This document shows, one piece after another, positions 1 through 11,568 of a stretch of 64,000 nucleotides of DNA. The DNA is taken from contig BSBM01000036.1 in assembly GCA_027924585.1 (NCBI GenBank), forward strand, positions 5,387,001 through 5,451,000, read 5' to 3'. Numbering within the stretch: the first letter of the stretch is position 1; each line of letters starts with the position of its first letter. The translations under genes and the position numbers were made by a program. The stretch comes from Larix kaempferi (Eukaryota > Streptophyta > Pinopsida > Pinales > Pinaceae). Under the pieces are notes generated by a model that saw nothing but the letters and a program-made list of their open reading frames with translations, made no database searches and had not been told where the DNA came from.

Positions 1-1301
1 TACACAGAGACCTTTGCACCGGTTGCAAAGATGGATTCCATCCGCCTTGTTTTAGCTATTGCCGCATCCAAGCACTGGGAAGTGCACCATATGGATGTGA
101 AGAGTGCATTTTTACATGGAGACCTTGCTGAAGAGGTCTATATGCAGCAGCCAGAGGGTTATACATCAGATCCATCATTGGTTTGTAGATTGAAGAAGTC
201 TTTGTACGGGTTAAAACAGGCCCCAAGAGCTTGGTACGCAAAGATGGACTCCTTCCTTCTTTCTCAGAATTTCCAAAGATGCAAATCTGATCCGAATGTG
301 TATCTTCAGCGAGTTAAAGGTAATTTGTTGGTTATTGTACTTTATGTTGATGATCTGCTTATTACTGGTAGCACACTTACTTCAATAAACAAGCTAAAAT
401 CTGCCTTAAATCTAGCTTTTGACATGAGCGATTTGGGCTTGCTGAGTCACTTTTTGGGCTTGGAGATAGCTCAAAATTTTGATGGGATCACTATATCTCA
501 GCAAAAATATGCTTCCGACCTGTTATTGAAGTTTAATATGGCTGAATGTAAGGCAGCCCCGTTCCCATTCCTCTCAGGAATCAGTCTTGAGGAGGGAGAT
601 TCCACACCGCTTGCAGATTGCAGTATGTATCGACAGTTGATTGGTTCACTACTTTATTTGACACATTCACGGCTTGATATCTCATATGCCGTGAGTGCCG
701 TGTCAAGATATATGCAGCAGCCACATGAGCTTCATTGGCGAGCAGCCAAGCGGATCTTGCAGTATGTGCAAGGTACGAGACAGTTTGGCATACACTATGC
801 TGCAGATTCTGAGCTAGATTTCATTGGTTTTACTGATTCAGATTGGGAAGGTGATAGCATTGATCGGAAGTCCACTTCCGGTTATGTTTTCATGATTGGT
901 CATGGTGCTATTTTCTGGTCCAGCAAAAAGCAAGCAGCCATTGCACTTTCTTCAGCAGAGGCAGAGTATCGAGGGGCAGTCAATGCCTGCATTCAGGCAG
1001 TTTGGTTGCAGGGTATTCTTTCCGAGTTTGGTTTTGGTGGCACTACTTCGACTGTCCTATTTTGTGACAATCAAGTGCTATCAAGATCTCCACAGATCCA
1101 GTTCAGCGGCAGAGGACCAAACACATTGAGATTCATATGCATTACATTCGACAGTTGGTGCATGACCGCACCATCATTCTGCAATATTGCCCTACTGATG
1201 AGCAAATTGCAGACATCTTCACCAAGAGCTTCACTGAGAAGAAGTTCTCTTACCTGCGTTCACTGTTGGGGGTGAGTTCCATCATGGTGGAGACAGATTG
1301 A
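1..1301 (+). pseudogene. pol: Ty1/copia element 1, 3' part of pol (reverse transcriptase and RNase H)
   Basis: This is the C-terminal part of a copia polyprotein, the enzyme that copies the element RNA into DNA; its 5' part lies outside the window. The reverse transcriptase active site YVDD is at 343-354. RNase H follows with FTDSDWEGD (first Asp), SSAEAEY (Glu) and FCDNQ (Asp). The frame is open from base 1 until a 1-base deletion near 1074, where CAAAG in the sister copy at 57777 is CAAG. After that the last part is out of frame, so the enzyme is broken; homology continues to the stop at 1299-1301. It is closely similar to element 3 at 56700-58007. At 307-309 and 499-501 it keeps CAG codons that are TAG stops in element 3. 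Confidence 0.95.
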
Positions 1302-1322
1302 TTCATTATTATGCTTTAGCTT

Positions 1323-1478
1323 GAGGGGGGGCTTTCTTCCCACTGGGTTTTCCCTCTTTCCTCACTTAGTTTATTTTCAGCATATTTTTGGATTATTGTA
1401 TTGGGGTGACCTTTGGTCTTAGTTACCAGGGCCCCACATTATTTTAGTTGGCACATCATAGTCTAGCTTGAGGGGGGG
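1323..1478 (+). promoter_or_regulatory. Duplicated polypurine tract of copia element 1
   Basis: The same 9-base purine run, GAGGGGGGG, occurs at 1323-1331 and again at 1470-1478, each preceded by AGCTT. The second copy abuts the 3' LTR and is the expected plus-strand primer of reverse transcription. The first copy lies just after the pol stop. Element 3 has the same pair at 58029-58037 and 58172-58180, so the duplication is a family trait. Confidence 0.75.
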
Positions 1479-2242
1479 TGTTCGGATATCCACATCATCT
1501 ATTTCAGGATACATCATCTATTTCAGGATCCTGCATGATCTATTTCAGGATATGCAGAATCTAGGGTTTTGCATGCACCTGCATGCACTTGCATGCATCC
1601 CAGTCACCAGTTTGATGCCTCCAGCACCTTATCCACCTTCTTCTAGCACCCGGGAGCCACCTACCACAGAGTTTTAGCCCTCCTAACTGAAAGGTGCCCA
1701 CTTCTCACCTACTGCCAGAGAAGGGCGCACTTGTTCACCTACCACTGCAGTTCCACTTCAGTTACATTCAGTTAGCTCCGATTCTCCCTGATTTGAGGCT
1801 AGTTTCACTCCCGACTGACTGTATCACTTCCGTTTGACCTCCAGTTTGATTAGGTGACTTGTTCTTACTTTAGTTAGCCTCCCATGCGCCCCCACTGAGC
1901 CTCCAGATCCTATATCATTGCTACACACTTCAGTTACATTTATTACACTCAGTTAGACTCAGTTTGACACCTGGATGACTGGTTGTTGTGATTGATGAGC
2001 ACCACCGATGATTGATGAGGACTCCTAGATAGAGTCAAGCTACTCCATTTCAGTGATTCGAATGACCTCCTTAGGCAATTCGAATTGCTCAGTCATTGTG
2101 ACAGTTTGTATTGTAATTCATTCACCCTTTCTGGGATAGAGAGCACTGCTGCATGTTTTGCACAGTTTTGCACCATATTTTCTATGTTCATCTGTTGTGA
2201 TTGATTTACTTGTTCATTAGATCTGCTGTGACTAATTTTACA
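1479..2242 (+). repeat. 3' LTR of copia element 1
   Basis: The LTR starts TGTTCGGATATCC and ends CTAATTTTACA. It matches both LTRs of element 3 (52852-53543 and 58181-58864) over its length. It is longer (764 against about 690 bases), mainly because a CATCTATTTCAGGA-like unit is repeated three times near its start (about 1494-1555). The element inserted just past the 3' end of the coiled-coil gene; the right target copy would be ACTTG at 2243-2247, and the left copy is outside the window. Confidence 0.93.
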
Positions 2243-2306
2243 ACTTGCCGAAAGATTCTTTAATTTTTGAGTAGAAAGAGTGACACTTGCGGATAGTTTT
2301 TTTAAT

Positions 2307-5194
2307 CTACAGGCTTAGCCTGGCACCACAGTCTCTACTGAAATCTAGAACTCCCGCCTCTAGGTCATATTCAGCTTCAGTGGAGGCACGCAAGTTTGAG
2401 GGGAATCCTGACTTTCCTTTTCTCCATTCAAACTGTTGTTTTAATTCCTCCACATGTTTGGAAAATTTGTCCCTGTTCCTCAAAGCTCCACCTTCGATGA
2501 CTAACATTTTATTAATCATTTCTTTCATGCTACAAACCTCATGTGAGATCTGAACTAGCAACTGATGAGATTTTATCCGCATATCACATGCTTGCTTGTG
2601 AAAGGAGAGCAGATCTTGCTTGTTTTCTACTGCATCTTTGAGTTGACCTAATAATTGCTCCTTTTCGTTGACTAGCCCTTTATACTCATGCTGGTGGAGG
2701 TGAACTTGTTTGGCTCTGCTGGCCTCGAGTTCCTCTAATTCTGTTATGCGAGCTTTTAAATTCTTTTGTTCATCTTTTGAGATGGCCAACTGCATTTCTA
2801 AAGAGTTTTTTTCATTCTTAGGTCAGAGAACTTCTGAATTCAGCATTGACTGCTCTTCTACCAACTCATTGTATTTCCCTTTCAATTTATTTGCTTCCAA
2901 CACCTCCCTCTTCCTATCATCTCTGATCTTAAAACATTGATCCCTGTAATGTTTTACTTGATCCAACAAAAGATCAGTATTGGCTTTACTTGCTTCGGCT
3001 GATGCCACAATGCATTCGGCTTGGAACGAGGGGTCGACATCGGTTCCCTGGACCAATGTGGTCTTTGATATCCTAAATTCATATGTGTCAACCCCGATTT
3101 CCATTTTATTTACTCTCCTATCAATAATGGCCCTTTTCCGCTCATGGAAATATATAGTATCTAGGTCTGCTATTTTGCGTTGCTTCCTGGGGTTATATGG
3201 GGTCAGTTCTAATCCTCCTGAAGAGGCCATCCCTTCTTGAGTTGTTCCTGGAGAGTACATAAATGGTGGGTCCAACTCCATGTCTTTCGGAGTAGATGGC
3301 TCCAGCTCGGGAGACTTCTCTGTCTGCTCTCTCTCATTCTCTCTTGTTGGTTCCTCCTACTGTGCCTGCAATCTAGCTGCTTCTTCTTTCAGGAGCCTTT
3401 CTTCTTCTTCATGTTGCAGCTGGGCAGGTTGTTCCGGGAGGCTCCTGTCTTCTCCTTCTCTTTGGACTCTAGAAACCTCTTCCTGCTATTACGACTGAAA
3501 GGCTTGTTCTTGTTGCAACCTTCCAGCTTCTTCTTGCTGAAGCTTGGCAGTCAGCTCATTTTGAATTCTTGCATCTTCTTCTTGTTGAAGCTTGGCAGTC
3601 AGCTCATTTTGAATTCTGGATTCTTCTTGATCCTGATGTTGCTTGAGGACTTGCTCTTGGAGCACTCTATCCTGCTCCTCCTGCTCTAATCCTGTCGAAT
3701 CCCCCGATTGCGAGGCTGATGCCTCTCGCTCCCTTTGGATCAGACCAATGGGTTTGGGGCTGGGATTATTCACGCTTTTCTTCTTGTAACGTTTCCCCAA
3801 CGCAGTTAGGTTGTAGGCGCCCTGAAGAATTCCTCGTTTAGGTCCATAGCATGAGCATATTCAAAAGAGATCTTGAGGTCTGCACAATGCGGATTAGTCG
3901 TACTGCAGGGGTCATGCCTTCTGAAAGGGACCGTGCCAAAATGGAAAACTTCTAAGCCTTGAGTGTAGTTTTCCTCGTCTCTTGCTCTCAAAACGCTGTA
4001 AGCTCCGATGGTAAATGGCATGGGAGGATACATGCTCTTCTTTCGGTCTGTTAAGATCTTACTTATTGTGTCGGTGTCGAAGAGTTGTCTTACGGTCTCC
4101 TTATGAATTACAAAATCTGTAACATATCGAGGGAACATAAATGGAGCTTGAGTTCCTCCACTCATCCTGATGTATGTGCCTTCAGCAGTGTGATAATAGT
4201 CCCCGAATGTTTCAATGATAGGCATTGCATTATTTGACATACAATCTGGTTCTTCTATAAAAATAAGCTGGTACAATGGCATGATAAATCTCTCGCAAAT
4301 CATTTTGTAGTGGTTTGCGTATTTACTTTCCCATGTACATTGATAAGCCATGAAGAGAGCAGTTTCTTTTTGCTTCCATGAGCAACCCAAGTCCGGGAAC
4401 GTATGCTTGCTTAACAAACATTCAATCAAGTATGAAGACATGAAAAACTCTGCCTTCTTTTGGGTTAGTCCTCCCTGGGCTGCTGTCAGCTGCGAGGCGA
4501 AACTGTCTGAAATTATGTCATCCCGGTTAGAGATGGTGACATTGATGGCTATATGAAACATCATTGGCACCCATCCGATCCTATAAATATTTCCATTAGG
4601 CATACCGAAGAGTCGACTCAACATCAGCATGATGAGTCGGTAAGGGGTCTTTAGGAGGCTGCTTTAATATTCATTGTTCTGCCTCTTCCTAGCCTGCCTG
4701 TCATTTATCATCATCTTCCTGGAAGATTCTAGTGGGTCCATTGGATGTCTTGCTATCCAATCATCGTCCAAACAAGCTTTGGGTGAAGGTAATCTGTAAG
4801 CAGCAGCGACATGCTCAGGAGCGAAAGATGTCAGGTTCAACCCATTTTTATCATTCATGAGTCTCGTGTCGGTCTGGATGTGGGGAATTAGCTATCCAAT
4901 AACTTCGAAACAAGGGAACAATTCGGGACGAGTTGTTTCCTTATGCAAACAAGACCTTCGAATGTTGGCATACACCAGAGCATCTTCTATGGAGGTTGTT
5001 GTACTATCCTGGCCCATAATGAACCTGTATAGATCGCCCCATTGAAATTCAAGGGTAGAGCTCCTAGGGGGGACACCAGTGGTAGCTTCTGTGTCAGCAA
5101 ACATCGTCTCGAGAGAAGTATCTAAGAGGATTTCCACATCTGAGTCTAAGTTTCTTTTCTGCACAACCTTCTTCTTTGCTAACCTCCTATGCAT
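2307..5194 (-). pseudogene. Uncharacterised coiled-coil protein, family copy 1, broken
   Basis: I do not recognise the family. Reading from 5194 down, a globular N-terminal part (to about 3806) is followed by a Gln/Glu/Lys-rich stretch with a 15-residue unit (RIQNELTAKLQQEE core) twice in tandem at about 3545-3640. A long predicted coiled coil then ends with FEWRKGKSGFPSNL and DFSRDCGARL. The whole 2.9 kb holds together in two frames: 5194-3806 in one and 3800-2307 in the other. There is one frameshift near 3800 and in-frame stops near 4890, 4662, 3487 and 2821. The C-terminus is clearly related to 61949-62929. A structural or DNA-bound role would be a guess. The layout of globular head, charged linker and coiled coil resembles the third ORF of element B (48474-52454), so an origin as an accessory ORF of a retroelement is possible. 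Confidence 0.6.
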
Positions 5195-7660
5195 GATAAT
5201 CCTATGGTGAGCAAGGTAATGTCAATAAGGAGTATGCATACGTTCAGCCAACTATTAAAATGCAAAGTGACAGAAAATTTGACAGAGCTGGCTTTAGTGA
5301 GATGATTTTTTAAGCATGTGCAACAGTCATGGAAAGATTCAGAATATATTACTTTCACATCATGTAGGTTGCTTCAAAAAAATAATCATTTATATCACCA
5401 TCTTAGCTATCAATTCACAGTTGAAGAGTATGAGAAATATTAGAAGCAGATGTCAATAAGCTACACAAGCTACTGTTATTTCATCTATCAGACAAATTGA
5501 AATATAGCTTAGGATCACAGTCACTTTGACTTTAGGTTTATAAGGATTATCATAGTCAAGCCAGTTCGTAACAATAAGTAGGACATCAACACGGTGGAGG
5601 GGTGGCAGGTACTCTTTTATTTGTGCCATTCATTTTACAATGCAAACGTGTCCACACAGGCTTACTGGGAAGAATGGAATTAGAACGATAATGGTGCAAA
5701 GATGATTACAGGGATGCGCGAGTCTAAAGATAATTTTTGGGCTAACGCCTAAAATGATTTATGCGCCAAGGCCTAAATTCTTAACATGCGCTAGTCAAAA
5801 ATATTTCATGCTCTAGCACTAAAAGGAGTTACACGTGCCATCCTAATATTATTGTTGTGCCAGTGCCTAAACATTTTACGCGGTATTTACTTGCGCCAGT
5901 GTTTAAACATTTTATGTGCCGGATTTGATAGTGGAGTTTGCGCAAAATATGGAAGGACCACATAGCTGCTGGCCTCTATGAGTTAAACTTCCAGGCTTGG
6001 TTATCAAGTTTCCACGTTGGCTTGGTAAGTTGTTTCGACATATCCCAAGTTGGTTTCGGCCGTGCGCAAGTTTTATGCACCCTCGGCACGAAAGGACAAA
6101 ATATTTCCGCTTAGCCTTTGGTGTCCCAAGGTGCAGCATTAGACGAATGACCAAGCGACTAAGCCATCCCTTTAGCGGTGGTTCAGACCACAAACCTTAT
6201 AGCTAGAGCAGGACAAGCAACCCAAACTTTTTAGAAAACATAATCCTACCCACGTAAAAAACTTAAACGAAAACAAGCTATCACGCATCCAAAAATCATA
6301 GAAAAATTTTAAATGTGGCTGTGGGGAGACACAGGTTTCGCTTGGCAATGAATTTGTTGTTCAGGGGTGCGGGAAAGTGGGTCTTGAGCTTGGAACGAGA
6401 GCTTCTGTGAGGAAAACCTGGATCACCGAAGACGCGATAGAGGAAAAAACCTCATGCACCTGTGAGATATAGCCATCCGTGCCCTGGTTTGCATGTAGCG
6501 ACCTTGTATCCTCATCACTTAAAAAAAAAGGGGGGTGAAAGGCTAGGCTGTGCTCTCAGGAGTCCTTTACAGAGTATGAAAGACGGGAAAACAATCTACT
6601 TAACCGGGTAGAAACCTTGGAAACAACAAGAGGAATGGGGAGAAGTGCCTACCTGTCAGACTGGCAGGGTTCTCCGAAGACTGGCGTATGTTCCGAAACA
6701 GGTAATGGCTTTTGCAGGTGTCCAGCGAAAGGCAGCAACTTTCGAAATGTGAGTCTCGAACAACAAGTGCAAATGATACAGTGAGTTTCAAAACCCTTTG
6801 GATACATTAAATAGGGTGGCAATTAATGTCACGTACGTCCATAGGCTGGCAGAGTTATGAGAACGGGGCTCAAGAACTCCTACCATTAAAAGGGCACATG
6901 GCCTTATTAAAGACCCCACCAACTCCGCCGGTGCAGAAGGATCGAGGAGATATTTTTTCATGCCAAGCGCTGAGTACCGATTTAACTTTTGCGCTAAGGT
7001 GGCGAGCGTAACTTTTGCGCTATGTTCTAAGCGCACATTCAAAAATAAACCTTGCGCTTAAGCGGCGATCCTGGCATTACGGTTGCGTTCATAAAACTGC
7101 GCCAAACTTGGGCTATCGAGAAAAACAAAGCACAAACTTGCAAGCGGGGGGGATAAGTGTAGCCCCTGTGCCGTTGGCGCCAATTCTATCATCACGATTT
7201 GCACTGAGAGAAATGCGCCAACTCTCAACTCTTCTAAGAAGGAAAGGCGCAACTCCAATGGCGGGAGTGATAAGGGTAGGAACCGCGCCTTTGACGACCG
7301 AGATATGTTTATAACCTCCGCTAAGCATCATGCGCCAACGGTGGCCGAGCTACTGTCAAAAGATTTGCTTTGGATGAAAGGGCTTGAGACTTGCAAAAGG
7401 GGGCAGCCGAGTCAGAGTCCAAGAATGTGCTAGGCGGAGGGCTTAAGGTTAGATCTTGCGCTACCGCAGGTGAGTTAGGACTAAAATCTGCGCTTTCTAA
7501 CACTTTGCCTTAGAAAAAAATGAGAAAACTCCTTTGGAAGTAAGCATTGAAACAATGCCAAGTTAGAGAGAGAAAACAACTCTAAAAGACAAGGAAAACT
7601 TGGTACAAAAGTGCTAGAAGGAGGGGCCCCAAATATCTTCAAAAATTTTATGGGGAAGGA
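5195..7660. other. Non-coding stretch with degenerate GCGCC-type repeats
   Basis: No gene was found. At about 5740-5925 a loose unit of about 30 bases, built on gcgccagtgcctaaacatt, recurs several times. At about 6965-7500 words such as tgcgct, aagcgc and gcgcc recur at irregular spacing. A purine run of nine A and six G sits at 6521-6536 on the plus strand and could be a relic polypurine tract, but no LTR start follows it. Short ORFs here look like chance. Confidence 0.5.
6521..6536 (+). other. Polypurine run, function unknown
   Basis: Nine A followed by six G. It resembles the plus-strand primer tract of LTR elements, but no TG-starting LTR or partner LTR could be matched nearby, so it may be simple sequence. 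Confidence 0.3.
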
Positions 7661-7664
7661 TGTT

Positions 7665-8281
7665 GCAGCAACAACAGGTCTCTAAGGCTAGATTAGGTCT
7701 CTAGCGCTAGATAAGGATTATAGATTAGGTCTCTAGAGTTTTAGGTATGCATTAAGCTTTCTAAGGATATATTTGTTTTGTTTGGTTTCTAGGGCTAGAT
7801 TAGGGTCTATAAGCTAGATTAGGTTCTATATGGCTAGATTTTAGGTCTTTAGGGCTAGATTAGGTCTCTAGGGATAGATAAGGATTATAGATTAGGTCTC
7901 TAGGGTTCTAGGTCCACATTAGGATTTCTAGGGATAGATTTTTTTTGTCTGGTTTCTAGGGATATACTAGGGTCTATAAGCTAGATTAGGTTCTATATGG
8001 ATAGATTATGTCTCTAGGGCTAGATAAGGATTCTAGATCAGGTCTCTAGGGTTCTAGGTCCACATTAGACTTTCCAAGGCTAGATTGTTTTTGTCTAGTT
8101 CTAGGGATAGATTAGGTCTCTAGGGTTAGATAAGGATTCTAGATTTGGTCTCTAGGGTTCTAGGTCCACATTAGGCTTTCCAAGGCTAGATTGTTTGTGT
8201 CTGGTTTCTAGGGATAGATTAGGGTCTATAAGATAAATTAGGTTCTATATGGCTAGATTAGGTCTCTAGGGGTAGATTAGG
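7665..8281 (+). repeat. TAGG-rich minisatellite, left part
   Basis: The stretch is built almost wholly from variants of tctagggctagattaggt, with longer higher-order units marked by ggtccacatt at 7911, 8058 and 8163. Unit lengths vary (147 and 105 bases between markers), so the array is old or heavily rearranged. It is cut at TTAGG by LTR insertion G and resumes at 9900. TTTAGGG occurs only by chance within it, so it is not a telomeric array. Confidence 0.85.
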
Positions 8282-9899
8282 TGTAATGTCCCCATTTTGA
8301 CCCCCTTTGTACTAAATCGTAAATGATGTAAATATTGTTATTTGATCATGGTGAGGAGCTCAAGGCCAAGGCCCCACCATTGATTTAGCGTTTTATGTAT
8401 CGGAAATTAAAAATAGATGCCTATGGTTCTTGTGCTAGATAGGCACAATGTAAATAAGACATCATGTAAATACGAATTTTAATGAAAAACCCACAAATAG
8501 CTATGCAATGCAACAAAGAGATGGGGGCATGATTCTACAAGGAATAGGGAGGGAAATTATTCAAACCCTTGAGCCAATGGTGTTAATCCATGTGTCAATG
8601 AGGAAACCCATAAACCACCAACTACCCATTTTGGGTTATGCACCCAATCATTTAATTCTTCCAGAAATTGGTTGAGGCAGTTAATGCCTTGGGAATGGAG
8701 AGGTATGGAAGCCAATTTTGTGCATGGGCAAGCCATCAACCTGGGAATTCATATTTTGCTTCTTGGGCAAGAAAACACCCACGAAAGGGTGCCCAAAGCC
8801 ATTCTGAAGAGACAATATTTCCTCTCTCACGCAGTCTGAACTACTGGGTCTTTCCCCATCACGTTTCTCACCATTTTTCCTGCATTTTCCATGCCTGGGA
8901 GCTCGTTTTTGCATTGTACAGCAGCTGGGAGAGAAGGGCCACGATTTGGGACTGTTATGGAGGCCGTTTTTGCCCCAAAATGTCCATGGACGTTTTTCTG
9001 AAAACGGATTCGGCTTCCCAGGGTTGTTCCCCATCTTCCAGTTTCGTTTTTGGGTTCCCCATGTTTTTCTGAAGCTAATGAAAACCCCATCTTTGGGCAT
9101 CTCACTGTAAAAACGTTTCTTCATGCCCAACACTTATACTTTTGTTGTTATGTGCATCCTTGTTTTGGTTTGAATCTGTGAGCAAGAAAATTGGAGTGGT
9201 AGTGGACAGAATTGGCTTGATAAACCTAGTGAAGGGAGTAACCTCTCAAGAATATCAAGAGGGCTTTGGCTACTTTTCTATGCACACCCGAAGAGCACTA
9301 GAAAGGAAGGTATGGCTTGAGGGACTGTGTAGCAGTGAAGAGAATTCTTCCTTTTGTTGGGTGTGTAGGTATTGTGGGTGCCAAGTTAGATAGATCTTAT
9401 AGAGGTATCCCTGGCTCTGTGCTTGAGCTCACTAGCTTAGAAATTCTTCCTTTCCATTTCCTAGCAGCCTGATAAACCCAATTGTAGATTGGATTGGCTC
9501 ATCTTGGTGTATGCTTGGCTATGTGTGAGTCTGTTGTTCCCTGGTTCCTTGTAGAAATCATGCCCAGCTCGGGCGTGGTAGTTGTATCAAGAGGTTGATA
9601 AGCACAACTGGCCTATGGTTGGGTGGAACGTTGCAGATGCATAGCTGGTTGCTTGGGACTACTGTGTTAAGATAAGTATTCTCTTGTGTTAACTTTGCAA
9701 TTATTATTTGATGAATATCTTGAATGTATGATGGATGTGCAATTGATATTACTTCCCCTGTGTTTTTCTTATAATTATACATTTCCATATGAATCTTTAT
9801 ATTATGTGTATGCTTATGTAAGAGTTCATGGGGCTAGATGCCCAGATTTAGCATCACGATCCTCTCTATCATGCTGGGATGATAGGAGGGGACGTTACA
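8282..9899 (+). mobile_element. LTR-only insertion G (solo LTR)
   Basis: The insertion starts TGTAATGTCCCC, ends GGGGACGTTACA and is flanked by perfect TTAGG duplications at 8277-8281 and 9900-9904. It holds no gag or pol. Its first 160 bases match insertion E (24908-26320) closely, as does much of the rest, including a stretch reading gttgggtggaacgttgcag. This is best explained as a solo LTR left after recombination between two LTRs of a 1.4-1.6 kb LTR family. ORFs inside (for example 8681-9133 minus) have no recognisable domain. Confidence 0.85.
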
Positions 9900-9971
9900 T
9901 TAGGTCTCTAGGGCTAGATAAGGATTCTAGATTAGGTCTCTAGGGTTCTAGATCCACATTAGGATTTCTAC
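9900..9971 (+). repeat. TAGG-rich minisatellite, right part
   Basis: This continues the array interrupted by insertion G. The first five bases are the duplicated target TTAGG. The marker word reads gatccacatt here at 9951, and the array ends by about 9971. Confidence 0.8.
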
Positions 9972-10698
9972 TGAGAGGTAAGATTTACTAGTTGTGTACA
10001 ATCTAACCATTAGGGAAATTGGCATCCGGATAAAAAATAATAGATATACTCTCATGGATAATGGTTTCGATGAGGGCTTAAACCCTAATGGTTACCCAGG
10101 AGGAAAGAATAAACCCTAATGGTTAAAACAAAGAAGATTATATGTGGCTCTTGCATAATTTGGAGAAAATAATTAGTTTCTGGTGAAATGGTTGGTTGTT
10201 AAGTGAGAGGGAGATTAGTTTTGCTAAAGTTAGTCATGGAAGGCATACCTAGGGCTTAAATCAAACAAGAACAGGAACATGAAAGTGACTTGTTCCCTTT
10301 AAGTATGAGCCTTCAAGTGTGTTTGATGGTGGCAATGGGGATGATGTGGATGGCGATGGTGACAACGTGGGCATGAGGAGGATGGTTGTGACATTGATGG
10401 TGGTAATGGGCATGGGGATGGCACTCAATGGCCACGATGGTGACAATGGGGATGGGACAATGAGCATGGTTTAAAACATGTAATGGTGTAAAACATATAA
10501 TGGTGTCAACAATACATCAATGTATGATAATATTAATTTAACCATAACATAAACATCAAATAAACAATATAAGATAACAAGATCTATATAACATGAAATG
10601 AACTATCTAACATGAATAACATTAGACATGCATGAATAAATAATTACACTACTAAACTATGTATATAGCATGAAATAATTACCTCATTCAATTAGGCC
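9972..10698. other. Non-coding stretch with simple repeats
   Basis: No gene was found. The word aaaccctaatggtta occurs twice (10080 and 10111), with an inverted relative near 10000; AAACCCTAA matches the plant telo-box but nothing around it suggests a promoter. A GATGGTG/GATGGG-type degenerate array lies at 10324-10465. The rest, to 10698, is AT-rich 3' flank of the transposase-like gene. Confidence 0.5.
10324..10465 (+). repeat. GATGGTG-type degenerate minisatellite
   Basis: Variants of gatggtggcaatggggatg repeat with a 6-base rhythm. The minus-strand ORF across it is low-complexity and is not treated as a gene. Confidence 0.7.
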
Positions 10699-11563
10699 TT
10701 ATGGATCTTGTCTATTTCTGATTGTCTCAAACAATCTTTTGTGCTCTACATGAGGTAGGAAGTAGCGTAGCTTGTTTGATGAATTTGTTGACATTATTTG
10801 TAGTTGGATGTTTGTACCAATGATCAAGTGCGTAAAGTGATACACCCATGAACCTGGTCTGTAATCCATGTATACATAGCCACTGCTCTTTGGTTCATTT
10901 CCATCTACTGTAAGATATTCACCCTGAACAACCATCGAGTCAGTAAAAAAGGTAATTCCTTCACTATCAATTAATGATGCGAGGAGGGTTTGCTTCCCTT
11001 GGATGCATCGTGCCAACCAATAATTCGTTCCCCATGCATTGTCTGTCAGGGCGACAACTACGTAAACGTGTCCTACAAAAATTCATTTTATGGTCAAATC
11101 CAAACATGTAGGGGTTTATAATATGATTAATTAAAAAAACAAGAAGGGAATTGAGATATGATTGTAGAAATATTTACCTGGATGTACAAGATCATATATA
11201 TGATCATAGTTGTTTGAAATAGAAGACTGGCCTTCCTCTATTTGGATGTTTTCAACAAACGCACATGGGTCTACTGCAAGTGATACATGATCCCATTCAT
11301 CAGCACAGTCCATTGATTCACACTCATCCCACTTGCCGCTGCTACACAGCCCATAAAAGCAAGCAAGTTTCTGTGTCCATATTTCAAATAAGGGGTTGTT
11401 TGAGCTTCAAATCGAATGAAATCCATGAGTCCCTTGTACAATACTACAACTATAAGAATGTGATTGATATATATCAACCACTTGCCATAAATTTCTTACA
11501 ACATGTCCTCTACCTGTTGATGCCCGCTGCTATGTGGTTCAATCTAACATTTTTGCACAACAC
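10699..11563 (-). pseudogene. Uncharacterised transposase-like gene, C-terminal piece (piece 3 of 3)
   Basis: This is the end of the minus-strand gene whose earlier pieces are at 59856-58887 and 17963-16581. The first exon here includes KLACFYGLC and DEWDHVSL and ends at 11178. A 105-base intron with GT...AG ends (11177-11073) follows, and the next exon runs in frame through YWLARCIQGKQTL, a VYHFTHL segment and a terminal RNRQDP before the stop at 10699. Splicing joins the frames cleanly, so this was a spliced plant gene. A stop is visible near 11402 (likely CGA to TGA). The protein matches, from memory, a family of uncharacterised transposase-like plant proteins; naming the superfamily would be a guess. 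Confidence 0.65.
11073..11177 (-). other. Spliceosomal intron in the transposase-like gene
   Basis: The donor is CAG|GTAAAT and the acceptor TTTTTGTAG|GA on the minus strand. It is 105 bases long, AT-rich and T-rich before the acceptor. Removing it restores one reading frame through HPG to HVYVVVALTDN, which supports it as real. Confidence 0.8.
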
Positions 11564-11568
11564 CATTG

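Noticed and set aside
3237-3689. Leu/Phe-rich plus-strand ORF resembling a membrane protein
   Set aside because: It is the reverse of the Gln/Glu-rich linker of the coiled-coil gene; CTT/TTC codons are the complement of AAG/GAA.
7665-8281. Interstitial telomere (TTTAGGG) or CRISPR-like array
   Set aside because: TTTAGGG is not the repeating unit, unit length varies and there are no unique spacers of constant size; the sequence is clearly eukaryotic.
8681-9133. Overlapping ORFs on both strands in insertion G as genes
   Set aside because: They lie within an LTR, have no domain and are not kept in the related insertion E.
10261-10467. Ser/Pro-rich minus-strand ORF
   Set aside because: It is a translation of the GATGGTG minisatellite.
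11567-11568. TG at 11567 as the start of the 5' LTR of copia 2
   Set aside because: It gives no target duplication. Starting the LTR at 11569 gives a perfect CATTG pair, with TG mutated to TC.
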